Virus record (IMG/VR): IMGVR_UViG_3300042914_000603
Coordinates: 1 to 47,659 of that record
DNA length: 47,659 nucleotides
Reading direction: 5' to 3' (one strand)
From: a virus
Shown here: positions 6,842-12,901 of the stretch, piece by piece
Layout: every line of letters begins with the position of its first letter
Numbering within the stretch: the first letter of the stretch is position 1
Translations under genes and position numbers: made by a program
Notes under the pieces: model-generated
The model's database searches: none
Told to the model about the DNA's origin: nothing
The model's input: the letters and a program-made list of their open reading frames with translations, nothing else

Positions 6842-8325
6842 TAGTAATAACTTCTCTCTGTTCTTGGAAGTTCATCATCTTTATAGTCTTCTGGGTGAGA
6901 AATCAAGCCACCTTGTCTAAATCGCATAACAGCCTGTGTCATAGAATCTACTAAATCGTCATGATCTCCATATGGAAAGGCAGCACATTCTTCAATTACC
7001 TCTTGTGCAAACTGTTTAGATTTAGGAGCCCATATCATTCCAGATTCAAATAGAGGTGCAACAGCATTCACTCGTGCATGTTTATCATTACCTTTAGATG
7101 GTGAAAAATTAATAACGGGTATACCCATATTACGAAGTTCATAGGTTAATGGAAGTCCAGATGCTTTAGCCTCAACAAGAACTGTTTCAGGTTGCCAATA
7201 CATATATTGTTCGTGGGCCATGCGCCTTAATTCTGGAAACTCTAAACGTTCTTTTCTAGCATCTAGTAAAATTAATTGTGGACCAGAGTCCTCATTTAAA
7301 TGGAACACGCCCCAGGTAGTGATTGCAGAATAATCCGCAGTTTCTTTTTTCATGAATGCCGTATCATAAGATTGAATGACATGTTCAAGAGGTGGAATAT
7401 AATCTTCAGTCCAATCTCTCCACCACTCACGTTTAATAATAGCTCCTTCTTCTGCAGTTGGATCTTGCATATATTGAGCATTCCATTTTGAAATACCAGC
7501 TGAAGCTTTAACGGCTAACAAATCTTCTAACTTCCAATATTCTGGCCAGCAAGGTTTACCACTTGGCATGATCGCTGGAAACTCTACCACTTCCCATTGA
7601 TCTGCTTTTTCTTCTGCTGCTTGAGCCTTGATTAATTGTGCTGTTAAATCTTTTGTTGACCATCTAGTCATAACTAAAACAATACGTCCGCCAGGCTGCA
7701 AACGTTGACGTGGTCCTGAAGTATACCATTCGTATGCTTTATCAAAAGCTGTGGGTGAATTTACATCTTGCTCTGAATGTGGATCATCGATGATTAACAA
7801 ATCAGCACCTCTACCGGTCACCGCACCCTGGACACCGACAGCAAAGTATTCACCACCTTGATCGGTTTCCCAACGTCCAGCAGCTTTAGAATCTTCTTGT
7901 AATCTTGTATCAAATATTTCTCTATACTCAGCTGAATCAATTAAGTTCTTAGCTTTACGTCCGAATCTAATTGCAAGTTCTGCAGTATGGGTTGCTTGAA
8001 TAATTTTTAATTTAGGATTATTACCGATCATCCATGCAGGTAAAAAATAAGAAGCAAATTCTGATTTAGTATGCCTTGGTGGCATATTAATAATTAATCT
8101 TTTTAATTCACCAGTTTTTAATCTATTAAATTTATCTGCAATTTCTTTATGATGAAACCCTTCAATAAAATCTGGCCAAATATATTTTACAAAATCTAAA
8201 AAACTATTTTTTATATTATTTTTTCTAGCCTTCTCTATACGATACAAAACATTTAATTTTGTTTCCTTTCTTACTTTAGGGTCAGCTATCCTATTTAAAT
8301 TTTTTATTTTTTCTATATCAAGCAT
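6841..8325 (-). CDS. terL: Terminase large subunit (ATPase and nuclease)
   Basis: The protein has 494 residues. The ATPase half carries the adenine/Walker A region MPPRHTKSE (81-89), Walker B LLIIDDP (176-182) and the coupling segment VLVMTRWST (217-224). The RNase H-like nuclease half shows the acidic residues Asp321 (SYDTAF), Glu385 (LVEAKASG) and the late Asp cluster GDHDDLVD (453-460). It translocates DNA into the prohead through the portal and cuts concatemers. The first gene of the leftward structural operon, it is separated by about 4 kb and by strand from the small subunit at 12242-12901. Confidence 0.95.
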   Translation of the reverse strand: MLDIEKIKNLNRIADPKVRKETKLNVLYRIEKARKNNIKNSFLDFVKYIWPDFIEGFHHKEIADKFNRLKTGELKRLIINMPPRHTKSEFASYFLPAWMIGNNPKLKIIQATHTAELAIRFGRKAKNLIDSAEYREIFDTRLQEDSKAAGRWETDQGGEYFAVGVQGAVTGRGADLLIIDDPHSEQDVNSPTAFDKAYEWYTSGPRQRLQPGGRIVLVMTRWSTKDLTAQLIKAQAAEEKADQWEVVEFPAIMPSGKPCWPEYWKLEDLLAVKASAGISKWNAQYMQDPTAEEGAIIKREWWRDWTEDYIPPLEHVIQSYDTAFMKKETADYSAITTWGVFHLNEDSGPQLILLDARKERLEFPELRRMAHEQYMYWQPETVLVEAKASGLPLTYELRNMGIPVINFSPSKGNDKHARVNAVAPLFESGMIWAPKSKQFAQEVIEECAAFPYGDHDDLVDSMTQAVMRFRQGGLISHPEDYKDDELPRTERSYY

Positions 8326-8484
8326 AATGTTAATTATGGTACCTTAAAAACTTTATACCCTACCCGGGGGTGTAAATCCAGCACTAAAGGGTAAACTCTG
8401 GGACCCCTTTTTTTGTTTTACCCTCTCCCCCCTCCTTGCTTAAAAGGTATTCGCCAACCCTTTGGGACCTCTCTCTCTTTCTCC

Positions 8485-8513
8485 GGGTGGGACCCGCCCA
8501 CAGGTGTTTAGTG
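8485..8513 (+). repeat. GC-rich dyad repeat, copy 1
   Basis: The unit reads GGGTGGGACCCGCCCACA followed by GGTGTTTAGTG. GTGGG and CCCAC can pair across a five-base loop. A T-run follows it and leads into copy 2. The GC content contrasts sharply with the AT-rich surroundings. Confidence 0.85.
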
Positions 8514-8530
8514 TTTTTTTTATTTCTTCC

Positions 8531-8558
8531 GGTGGGCCCCGCCCACAGGTGTTTAGTG
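8531..8558 (+). repeat. GC-rich dyad repeat, copy 2 (variant)
   Basis: This copy reads GGTGGGCCCCGCCCACA then GGTGTTTAGTG, differing from copy 1 by one deletion and one substitution in the dyad while the GTGTTTAGTG end is intact. It is only 17 bases after copy 1, separated by a T-rich spacer. Confidence 0.8.
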
Positions 8559-8636
8559 TAGTACAACTATAAAGTTAGTTAGCCACCACTACTAATAGTA
8601 TGCAAAACTATCCACACACAAATCGAGTGCATTATT

Positions 8637-8665
8637 TTGTTTAACTATTTATTTCATTTGATAAT
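8637..8665 (+). promoter_or_regulatory. Weak sigma70-like promoter
   Basis: TTGTTT and GATAAT are separated by 17 bases, about 35 bases upstream of the ATG at 8701. The match is weaker than that of the other promoters in the window, so this is a candidate only. Confidence 0.4.
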
Positions 8666-8700
8666 CTGGTTTTAATTTAACGAAACAGAAAGGTAATAAC

Positions 8701-9042
8701 ATGGCACTAGAGTACAACTATACTGAAGTAGCTGGTATAGATAAGTTCACTGATGAACAACATGAGAACGCTAGTCAGTTAGCTTGGACAATGATGACAC
8801 TACAGCTTAGAGAAATTACTGAAAAGAATTTAGATGAAGTTCTTTTTAGAGTTAAATTTCTAAAAGAAATAAATGTTAAATTGTTTAGAGAAGAACTTGA
8901 GTGGGAAGTTATTAAGAAGTTTATAACTGACCATATCAATTATAAAACAAACGTGGGTAATGAATCGAGACATAAGTTTATTACTCACTGGGCTAAAGTT
9001 AAGGCGTCAATGGTTGCTGACAGTCTTAAAGTTAGGAATTAA
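8701..9042 (+). CDS. Early protein of unknown function (113 aa)
   Basis: The start has a GAAAGG ribosome site seven bases upstream. The product is 113 residues, mostly helical and charged (FTDEQHENASQLAWTMMTLQL, then LFRVKFLKEINVKLFREELE), and I recognise no family. It is the first rightward gene after the divergent region, opposite the terminase operon, and is followed by a small gene and a strong terminator. An early host-takeover or regulatory role is possible only by position. Confidence 0.7.
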   Translation: MALEYNYTEVAGIDKFTDEQHENASQLAWTMMTLQLREITEKNLDEVLFRVKFLKEINVKLFREELEWEVIKKFITDHINYKTNVGNESRHKFITHWAKVKASMVADSLKVRN

Positions 9043-9043
9043 T

Positions 9044-9193
9044 ATGGACATAGATATTAATTTAAATGAAACTGTTTCCTGTGCCATGGCGCAGGACACA
9101 GGAACGCCAGTCCAAGAGTGTGAGTTCCAAGCAAACTACATGACTGGAACTGACAACTCACTTGACGATTTAGAAGTAGTCTCTGAAGAATAA
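9044..9193 (+). CDS. Small acidic early protein (49 aa)
   Basis: The ATG follows the previous stop by one base and has a TTAGGA ribosome site. The 49-residue product is acidic and has two cysteines (MDIDINLNETVSCAMAQDTG, then VQECEF, then DNSLDDLEVVSEE). No family is recognised. It ends eight bases before a strong terminator, closing a two-gene operon. Confidence 0.6.
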   Translation: MDIDINLNETVSCAMAQDTGTPVQECEFQANYMTGTDNSLDDLEVVSEE

Positions 9194-9200
9194 TCTTAAG

Positions 9201-9228
9201 AACAACGCCCGGAACTCCGGGCGTTGTT
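9201..9228 (+). terminator. Rho-independent terminator between convergent genes
   Basis: AACAACGCCCGG and CCGGGCGTTGTT form a perfect 12-bp stem with a four-base loop AACT, followed by ATTCTTT. It lies between two convergent genes and could stop transcription from both sides. Confidence 0.85.
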
Positions 9229-9246
9229 ATTCTTTAACGAAAAGAA

Positions 9247-9822
9247 TTATTTAGCAATTTGTGTAAAGGACTTAGGCACACGCACCTCGATTTGTGCTTT
9301 ATTGAAAACGTCATCTAAATTTTTCCAAACGTCCTCAATGGACAAGCCAGAATATAGAATATTCTTTGCGTCCTCAATACCGTTCTCAAGGTATTTAAAG
9401 AACTTGCCCTTTTCAGAGTTCTTATATTTTTCTTCAAGTTCTACTCGACAAGCTGATTTTATTGTGGACATAATACAATCTAAATCATTATCCGATCTAG
9501 ATGATAAGTGCCATTGTCTTATCTCGTTCCAATGATTGAACTTATCTTTTAATGCTTGTTTTTTCTTATTAGCATTAACACTAAGAGCAGTCTCTTTCAT
9601 ATCTTTACTTGCTTTAAAATCAAGATATTCCTTTTCAGCTTGTTCAGCTTCTTTAATAAGTTTATCAAGTTTTAAAGTTGCTACAAATTTATTGAAGTCC
9701 TTTTCTAATTGTTTTTGAACTTCAAGTTCGCACTGTGAACGTATAGCGCTTTGCTTTTCTTGGAACTTGTTATTTATAAGTCGATCTAAATACTCAAGTT
9801 CTTGTTTTCTTATTGGTCTCAT
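9247..9822 (-). CDS. Coiled-coil protein of unknown function (191 aa)
   Basis: The protein has 191 residues and is dominated by Lys, Glu and Gln in long predicted helices (about 5-100), so coiled coil is likely. No catalytic motif is seen. It is a lone leftward gene with its own near-consensus promoter at 9853-9882, a ribosome site (AAAGGAAA) and a shared terminator at its end. Being monocistronic with a strong promoter suggests an early-expressed host-interaction protein, but this is inference. Confidence 0.7.
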   Translation of the reverse strand: MRPIRKQELEYLDRLINNKFQEKQSAIRSQCELEVQKQLEKDFNKFVATLKLDKLIKEAEQAEKEYLDFKASKDMKETALSVNANKKKQALKDKFNHWNEIRQWHLSSRSDNDLDCIMSTIKSACRVELEEKYKNSEKGKFFKYLENGIEDAKNILYSGLSIEDVWKNLDDVFNKAQIEVRVPKSFTQIAK

Positions 9823-9852
9823 TTGTTTTCCTTTCGTTGTTGTTGTCCGGGT

Positions 9853-9882
9853 ATTATATCCTACACTATCCTATATTGTCAA
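9853..9882 (-). promoter_or_regulatory. Near-perfect sigma70 promoter for the 191-aa gene
   Basis: On the minus strand TTGACA and TATAAT are separated by 18 bases. The spacer ends in GTAGGA directly before the -10 box, as in the promoters at 10211 and 10767. Confidence 0.85.
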
Positions 9883-9915
9883 GCTCTAAATTAATTATTT
9901 TTATTTTTTTTCTCC

Positions 9916-9944
9916 GGGTGGGACCCGCCCACAAGTGTTTAGTG
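9916..9944 (+). repeat. GC-rich dyad repeat, copy 3
   Basis: This copy reads GGGTGGGACCCGCCCACA then AGTGTTTAGTG, preceded by a T-rich tract. It is followed after three bases by the TGCGAC palindrome at 9948. Confidence 0.85.
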
Positions 9945-9947
9945 GGG

Positions 9948-9993
9948 TGCGACACTATGTCGCATGTACATTAATATTTAATTAATATATAGT
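9948..9993 (+). promoter_or_regulatory. Palindromic operator abutting a promoter, copy A
   Basis: TGCGAC-ACTAT-GTCGCA (9948-9964) is a perfect 6-bp inverted repeat. It touches the -35-like TGTACA (9965-9970), and TATAGT follows after 17 bases (9988-9993). A protein on the dyad would block polymerase. It would drive the structured RNA candidate downstream. Confidence 0.65.
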
Positions 9994-9999
9994 TATATT

Positions 10000-10160
10000 T
10001 GATCTCATCACTTGGGAATATCTGCAGAGTTCAGATCAATGCATTATGATCGAGATTATTAAGGGCTGGTACATCGCAACGGGGTAGACATACTCAACCT
10101 ATACGAGCAAAGTATCAGCCCTACAACTTACAGTTTAAATTTTTTAAGCGCTTTTTTTTA
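10000..10160 (+). ncRNA. Candidate structured small RNA
   Basis: No open frame with a ribosome site lies here. GGGCTGGTAC (10063-10072) pairs with GTATCAGCCC (10112-10121) over ten positions, one of them G-U, around a 39-base loop. A smaller GATCA/TGATC hairpin precedes it. An AAGCGC plus T8 tract at 10147-10159 could end the transcript, and the operator/promoter at 9948-9993 could begin it. Neither the transcript nor its function is proven. Confidence 0.4.
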
Positions 10161-10161
10161 A

Positions 10162-10189
10162 GGGTGGGACCCGCCCACAGGGGTTTAGG
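10162..10189 (+). repeat. GC-rich dyad repeat, copy 4
   Basis: This copy reads GGGTGGGACCCGCCCACA then GGGGTTTAGG, with more changes at the 3' end than other copies. It is preceded by a T8 tract and followed within five bases by the TGCGAC palindrome at 10194. Confidence 0.8.
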
Positions 10190-10193
10190 CACC

Positions 10194-10239
10194 TGCGACA
10201 ATATGTCGCATTGCTATTATTTTAAATGTAGGATAATAT
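10194..10239 (+). promoter_or_regulatory. Palindromic operator abutting a promoter, copy B
   Basis: TGCGAC-AATAT-GTCGCA (10194-10210) directly abuts the -35 box TTGCTA (10211-10216). TAATAT follows after 17 bases (10234-10239), preceded by GTAGGA. The layout matches copy A and points to a repressed promoter for the gene at 10372. Confidence 0.7.
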
Positions 10240-10245
10240 GTTATT

Positions 10246-10350
10246 GTAAAAAGGGTCGATGCTCCATTGGAGTTTGCATCCGTAGGATGCCCCTTGATCC
10301 CACCAGTGCAGCCAGTATATTTTTTTATATTGGACCACTGGAGTGGGTTG
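10246..10350 (+). ncRNA. Structured leader upstream of the 62-aa gene
   Basis: Several short stems are visible: AAGGG with CCCTT enclosing CTCC/GGAG and GCATCC/GGATGC hairpins, then CCCAC with GTGGG enclosing CAGT/ACTG and a T7 loop. The leader runs from just after the predicted start site to the ribosome site (AAAGGAA). It could be a cis-regulatory RNA. I recognise no known riboswitch class. Confidence 0.4.
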
Positions 10351-10371
10351 CTTTTAACGAAAGGAAAAATA

Positions 10372-10560
10372 ATGGCTAAAAAAACTTACTCCATTGTAGC
10401 CTACTACAAGGACTATATGTTCTATGAGGTGGAGGCTGACAGTCCAGAGGAAGCCAAGGAAATTGCCTTGGCCAACAAGGAGGACTGGAATCGTCCAGAC
10501 AAGGAAGTGGAATGGGAATACTACCTTCCACCTGTGATTGAAGAAGTTAACGAAGTATAA
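10372..10560 (+). CDS. Small DpnD/PcfM-like protein (62 aa)
   Basis: The start at 10372 is chosen because AAAGGAA lies just upstream; longer frames lack a ribosome site. The 62-residue product (KKTYSIVAYYKDYMFYEVEA, then DSPEEAKEIALANKE) has a beta-beta-alpha pattern like the DpnD/PcfM-type small domain, in which a short sheet is followed by EAxEIA. The gene at 10918 and part of the gene at 14133 share this pattern. The function is unknown. A GC-rich hairpin follows the stop. Confidence 0.65.
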   Translation: MAKKTYSIVAYYKDYMFYEVEADSPEEAKEIALANKEDWNRPDKEVEWEYYLPPVIEEVNEV

Positions 10561-10567
10561 TTCTAAC

Positions 10568-10585
10568 GGCGCCCGTAAGGGCGCC
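10568..10585 (+). terminator. GC-rich hairpin after the 62-aa gene
   Basis: GGCGCCC and GGGCGCC form a perfect 7-bp stem with loop GTAA, eight bases after the stop codon. No clear T-tract follows, so termination may be weak or the hairpin may protect the 3' end. Confidence 0.55.
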
Positions 10586-10652
10586 ACAACTCCAATAAAA
10601 ACTAAAAATTATAAGGCGCAAGCAAGCAAGCTCTAATTTTTTTTATTTTCAC

Positions 10653-10681
10653 GGGTGGGACCCGCCCACAAGTGTTTAGTG
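10653..10681 (+). repeat. GC-rich dyad repeat, copy 5
   Basis: This copy reads GGGTGGGACCCGCCCACA then AGTGTTTAGTG, preceded by a T8 tract. Its upstream flank (an AAAACTAAAAATT stretch and GGCGCAAGCAAGCAAG) recurs before copy 6, so the repeated module is longer than the dyad alone. Confidence 0.85.
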
Positions 10682-10684
10682 GGG

Positions 10685-10707
10685 TGCGACAATATGTCGC
10701 ATTGACA
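10685..10707 (+). promoter_or_regulatory. Palindromic operator with abutting -35 box, copy C
   Basis: TGCGAC-AATAT-GTCGCA (10685-10701) directly precedes a perfect TTGACA (10702-10707). No -10 box is seen at the right spacing. The strong promoter at 10767 lies 60 bases further on. Confidence 0.6.
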
Positions 10708-10766
10708 TAACCTCAGGTTGCACGGGCCATGAATCAAGGAACAGGCAACAAGGCGCAAGATTAGAG

Positions 10767-10796
10767 TTGACAAGATGGGAGATTGTAGGATATAAT
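10767..10796 (+). promoter_or_regulatory. Perfect-hexamer sigma70 promoter
   Basis: TTGACA (10767-10772) and TATAAT (10791-10796) are separated by 18 bases. The spacer ends in ATTGTAGGA, linking it to the ATTGTAG motifs at 13.3 kb. It would drive the genes at 10918 and 11091 with a leader of about 115 bases. Confidence 0.85.
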
Positions 10797-10917
10797 ACGA
10801 ATCGAATGCAGCTGGTAGCTTTGAAAAATTATAAGGCAGAACCAGGATATCGCATAACACTCGCAAAGGTGTTCGGAACTAGGCCTGGATGCATTCACTA
10901 ACGAAGGAGAAAGAAAC

Positions 10918-11094
10918 ATGAAAACATACGAAGTAGTTATGTCTGAAAGCCTTGCCAAATGGATCAAGGTAGAAGCAGACAATGAAGAAGCTGCTGTAGA
11001 AAAAGTTAAGCAGGGCTACTGGAGTGAAGACGATGTTGTTAAAGAAGACCGTCTTGATTGTTCAGTTGAAGGTGTAGAGGAGGTGATAGAATGA
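10918..11094 (+). CDS. DpnD/PcfM-like small protein (58 aa)
   Basis: The ATG at 10918 follows a GAAGGAGA ribosome site. The product (KTYEVVMSESLAKWIKVEAD, then NEEAAVEKVKQGYW) has the short-sheet plus helix layout of DpnD/PcfM-like proteins and resembles the 62-residue protein upstream. Its stop overlaps the next gene's ATG as ATGA, so the two are translated together. A role in host DNA transactions is possible for this family but is not shown here. Confidence 0.7.
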   Translation: MKTYEVVMSESLAKWIKVEADNEEAAVEKVKQGYWSEDDVVKEDRLDCSVEGVEEVIE

Positions 11095-11336
11095 GTCATT
11101 TTTATGGAAGGATATCTGAGTCTGCAAGAAAGACTCAACCTACAGCAAGAGCGCATCACTCACTGAGAGTTGAGGCGCAGAGTTGGCAGGGTAAGATAGT
11201 AACCCGTTTAAGACGGGAAAAGGATGGGGATTTCTTCGAAGTATGGAGAGAGCCCCACGGCAGCAGCGGGGGTGAATACCTTCTGTTGGTACAAGGTAGA
11301 ATAGACCTGGCAGACAAATTTTCAAAAGCTTCCTAA
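11091..11336 (+). CDS. Conserved small phage protein, MSHFYG type
   Basis: The 81-residue product begins MSHFYGRISESARKTQPTAR and ends with a short basic/acidic beta-rich half (SWQGKIVTRLRR, then DFFEVWREPHG). I recall small phage proteins with the same MSHFYG opening and a similar W-G-V strand pattern in many unrelated phages, all of unknown function. It is coupled to the preceding gene by ATGA and followed by a terminator-like hairpin. Confidence 0.75.
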   Translation: MSHFYGRISESARKTQPTARAHHSLRVEAQSWQGKIVTRLRREKDGDFFEVWREPHGSSGGEYLLLVQGRIDLADKFSKAS

Positions 11337-11346
11337 CGTTGTAAAC

Positions 11347-11369
11347 CTAGCCCCCTTCCTGGGGGCTAG
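11347..11369 (+). terminator. Terminator-like hairpin after the MSHFYG gene
   Basis: CTAGCCCCC and GGGGGCTAG form a perfect 9-bp stem with a five-base loop TTCCT. The downstream tract is only weakly T-rich (AGAATTTCC). It ends the operon driven from 10767. Confidence 0.7.
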
Positions 11370-11472
11370 AGAATTTCCCGAAAAAATAAAAACTAAAAAT
11401 TAAAAGACGCAAGCAGGCACAGGCAGCAGGCACCAAGCGACAAGGCGCAAGCAAGCAATGTTTTTTTTCTCT

Positions 11473-11501
11473 GGGTGGGACCCGCCCACAAGTGTTTAGT
11501 G
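11473..11501 (+). repeat. GC-rich dyad repeat, copy 6
   Basis: This copy reads GGGTGGGACCCGCCCACA then AGTGTTTAGTG, preceded by T8. It has the same AAAACTAAAAATT and GGCGCAAGCAAGCAA flank as copy 5, here expanded by extra GGCA-type segments. The palindrome follows after a 31-base insertion. Confidence 0.85.
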
Positions 11502-11532
11502 TGACAAAAATACAACACACTACATATAGGGG

Positions 11533-11555
11533 TGCGACGTTATGTCACATTGACA
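11533..11555 (+). promoter_or_regulatory. Degenerate palindromic operator with TTGACA, copy D
   Basis: TGCGAC-GTTAT-GTCACA (11533-11549) has one mismatch in its arms and abuts TTGACA (11550-11555). It overlaps the 3' end of a minus-strand gene and no -10 box follows, so it may be a decayed copy. Confidence 0.5.
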
Positions 11556-11902
11556 AAGGTTTCCTGAACCTTGGCCCAGGAGTCAGCAATCGGGGCACAT
11601 GGCTCACGGCCCACAAGTTTCATGATATCGGATCCTCTATAAAGTTTTATGGCACAAGGACCGAGGGCCTTTTTTAAGATAAAAGTATTGTGCGGATGTC
11701 TTATATGGAAGGCAATTTGGTGCGGTGAAAATTTTATAAAATTACCTTTGGTTACTTTAAGCTCCACCATGAAGAACTTGCCATTTTTATTGCAGCACAA
11801 TAGATCTGGAACGCCAGCTGAAGCCCAAGATTCAAGCCTTGTGAAAGAAATTTCTTTGATATTTTTTTTAACTTCAAGCCAAAATTTTGACTCTGGTTTC
11901 AT
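11540..11902 (-). CDS. VRR-NUC / PD-(D/E)XK nuclease-like protein
   Basis: The protein has 120 residues. The core reads SAGVPDLLCCNKNGKFFMVELKVTKG, giving PD, then E-x-K spaced as in PD-(D/E)XK nucleases, followed by FSPHQIAFHIRH as in VRR-NUC-type phage enzymes. Such proteins cut branched or structured DNA. The size is right for a stand-alone domain. The 3' end runs into a repeat-associated palindrome, so the last few residues may come from the repeat module. Substrate is unknown. Confidence 0.75.
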   Translation of the reverse strand: MKPESKFWLEVKKNIKEISFTRLESWASAGVPDLLCCNKNGKFFMVELKVTKGNFIKFSPHQIAFHIRHPHNTFILKKALGPCAIKLYRGSDIMKLVGREPCAPIADSWAKVQETFVNVT

Positions 11903-11918
11903 ATAGAATTCGCCGTAA

Positions 11919-12155
11919 TCAAACCACTTGTGATGAGCGAACTACTTTAGACATTTTATGCTTCTGTGGTTCAGTAACTAACACCAGTCTATGAGTTTCA
12001 AATGGACCAATCAACATATTTTCCATTAGTTTTATTTCTGCGATGTCATGTAAATCACCATTAGGCATTTGAACTTGAATGCGTGCGTTCTTTGCAACTT
12101 CTGACTTTGTAATTAATTTATCTAAAACTGAAGCTAGTGTTTGTCCATTTATCAT
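11919..12155 (-). CDS. Small conserved protein of unknown function (78 aa)
   Basis: The protein has 78 residues with a helix (MINGQTLASVLDKLITKSEV) followed by a beta-rich part (RIQVQMPNGDLHDIAEIKL, then HRLVLVTEP). I recall similar small proteins in marine phages without function. It lies 16 bases upstream of the nuclease-like gene and is likely cotranscribed with it from the minus strand. Confidence 0.65.
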   Translation of the reverse strand: MINGQTLASVLDKLITKSEVAKNARIQVQMPNGDLHDIAEIKLMENMLIGPFETHRLVLVTEPQKHKMSKVVRSSQVV

Positions 12156-12224
12156 AATTTTAAATGGGGCCCAGTATCAATAGGGAATGAAGTTTAACCT
12201 ATGTCGTAAGCCGACCCCATAAGT

Positions 12225-12239
12225 GTTATTCGGAATAAC
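12225..12239 (+). promoter_or_regulatory. Perfect 15-bp palindrome before terS
   Basis: GTTATTC-G-GAATAAC is a perfect 7-bp inverted repeat with a one-base centre. TTGACT follows two bases later, the same operator-next-to--35 layout as at 9948-10707 but with an unrelated dyad sequence. Confidence 0.55.
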
Positions 12240-12241
12240 AA

Positions 12242-12901
12242 TTGACTTATACGACATATTACGGTAGCAGTCAACCCATGAGTTTACCAAAGAAATTAAC
12301 AGAAATGCAAATTAAATTTGCTTATGAGTTAGTCACAAATGAAGGTAGAAAAACCGGAACAGAGTGTGCTATTGAAGCAGGTTATTCAAAAGATAGAGCA
12401 GTAGTTACTGCATCAGAATTACAGAACCCAAAATTATATCCATTAGTGGTTCAATACATTGGAGAATTAAGAACAGAGTATCAAAAGAAATATGACGTGA
12501 CCTTTGAAAGACATATCTCGGAACTTGCAAAGCTTAGAGATAATGCTAGAGAATCAAAAGCCTGGAGTGCTGCAGTCAATGCAGAAGTTGCTAGAGGTAA
12601 AGCTGCTGGTCTTTACGTTGAACAAAAGATTATTAGAACAGGTAAATTAGAAGATTTATCAGAGGAAGAATTAGACAAGAGACTTGCAGAAGTTTTAGAT
12701 CAATACTCACCAATACTTGAAGGAGTTGAAGTTGACGAAATCAAAGCTGACGTGAAACAAAAGCAATTAGATATTCGCCTGGGGAAACCTCAACCACCTT
12801 CAAATAAAGAAAAGATTTTAGTAGACTATTCTTCGTCTTCTTCGTCTTCATCATCTGACCAGTCTTCTGGTCCATCTTCAGATGAATCACACTCACACTG
12901 A
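12242..12901 (+). CDS. terS: Terminase small subunit
   Basis: From the upstream TTG at 12242 the protein has 219 residues; from the ATG at 12278 it has 207. The upstream start is preferred because TYTTYYG-type N-termini occur in related proteins as I recall and GGAA lies upstream, but the choice is open. The core (LTEMQIKFAYELVTNEGRK, then ECAIEAGYSKDRAVVTASEL) is the helix-turn-helix DNA-recognition domain, followed by a helical oligomerisation region. TerS selects phage DNA and stimulates TerL. The C-terminus is a run of serines created by antisense overlap with the acidic gene at 12826. Being on the opposite strand and far from terL is unusual. Confidence 0.85.
   Translation: MTYTTYYGSSQPMSLPKKLTEMQIKFAYELVTNEGRKTGTECAIEAGYSKDRAVVTASELQNPKLYPLVVQYIGELRTEYQKKYDVTFERHISELAKLRDNARESKAWSAAVNAEVARGKAAGLYVEQKIIRTGKLEDLSEEELDKRLAEVLDQYSPILEGVEVDEIKADVKQKQLDIRLGKPQPPSNKEKILVDYSSSSSSSSSDQSSGPSSDESHSH
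12246..12274 (-). promoter_or_regulatory. Candidate leftward promoter for the 78-aa and nuclease genes
   Basis: On the minus strand TTGACT and TATAAG are separated by 17 bases. It overlaps the start of terS, so leftward transcription and terS expression could interfere. Confidence 0.5.

Larger units (their letters stand above)
8326..8700. other. Divergent intergenic region with two dyad repeats
   Basis: This gap separates the leftward terminase operon from the rightward early genes. It holds two copies of the GC-rich dyad repeat at 8485-8513 and 8531-8558, a T-rich stretch before each, and a weak rightward promoter at 8637-8665. A TATAAA on the minus strand near 8350 could be a -10 box for the terminase operon, but no convincing -35 box is visible. 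I see no gene here. Confidence 0.6.

Noticed and set aside
8384-8566. Minus-strand frame containing TKHLWAGPT twice
   Set aside because: The repeated peptide is only the translation of two dyad repeats, the start is a TTG without ribosome site, and the same words appear in another repeat copy at 10633.
8485-11501. Possible CRISPR array from repeated 29-bp units
   Set aside because: Spacing is irregular (tens to hundreds of bases), genes lie between copies, and no cas genes are present.
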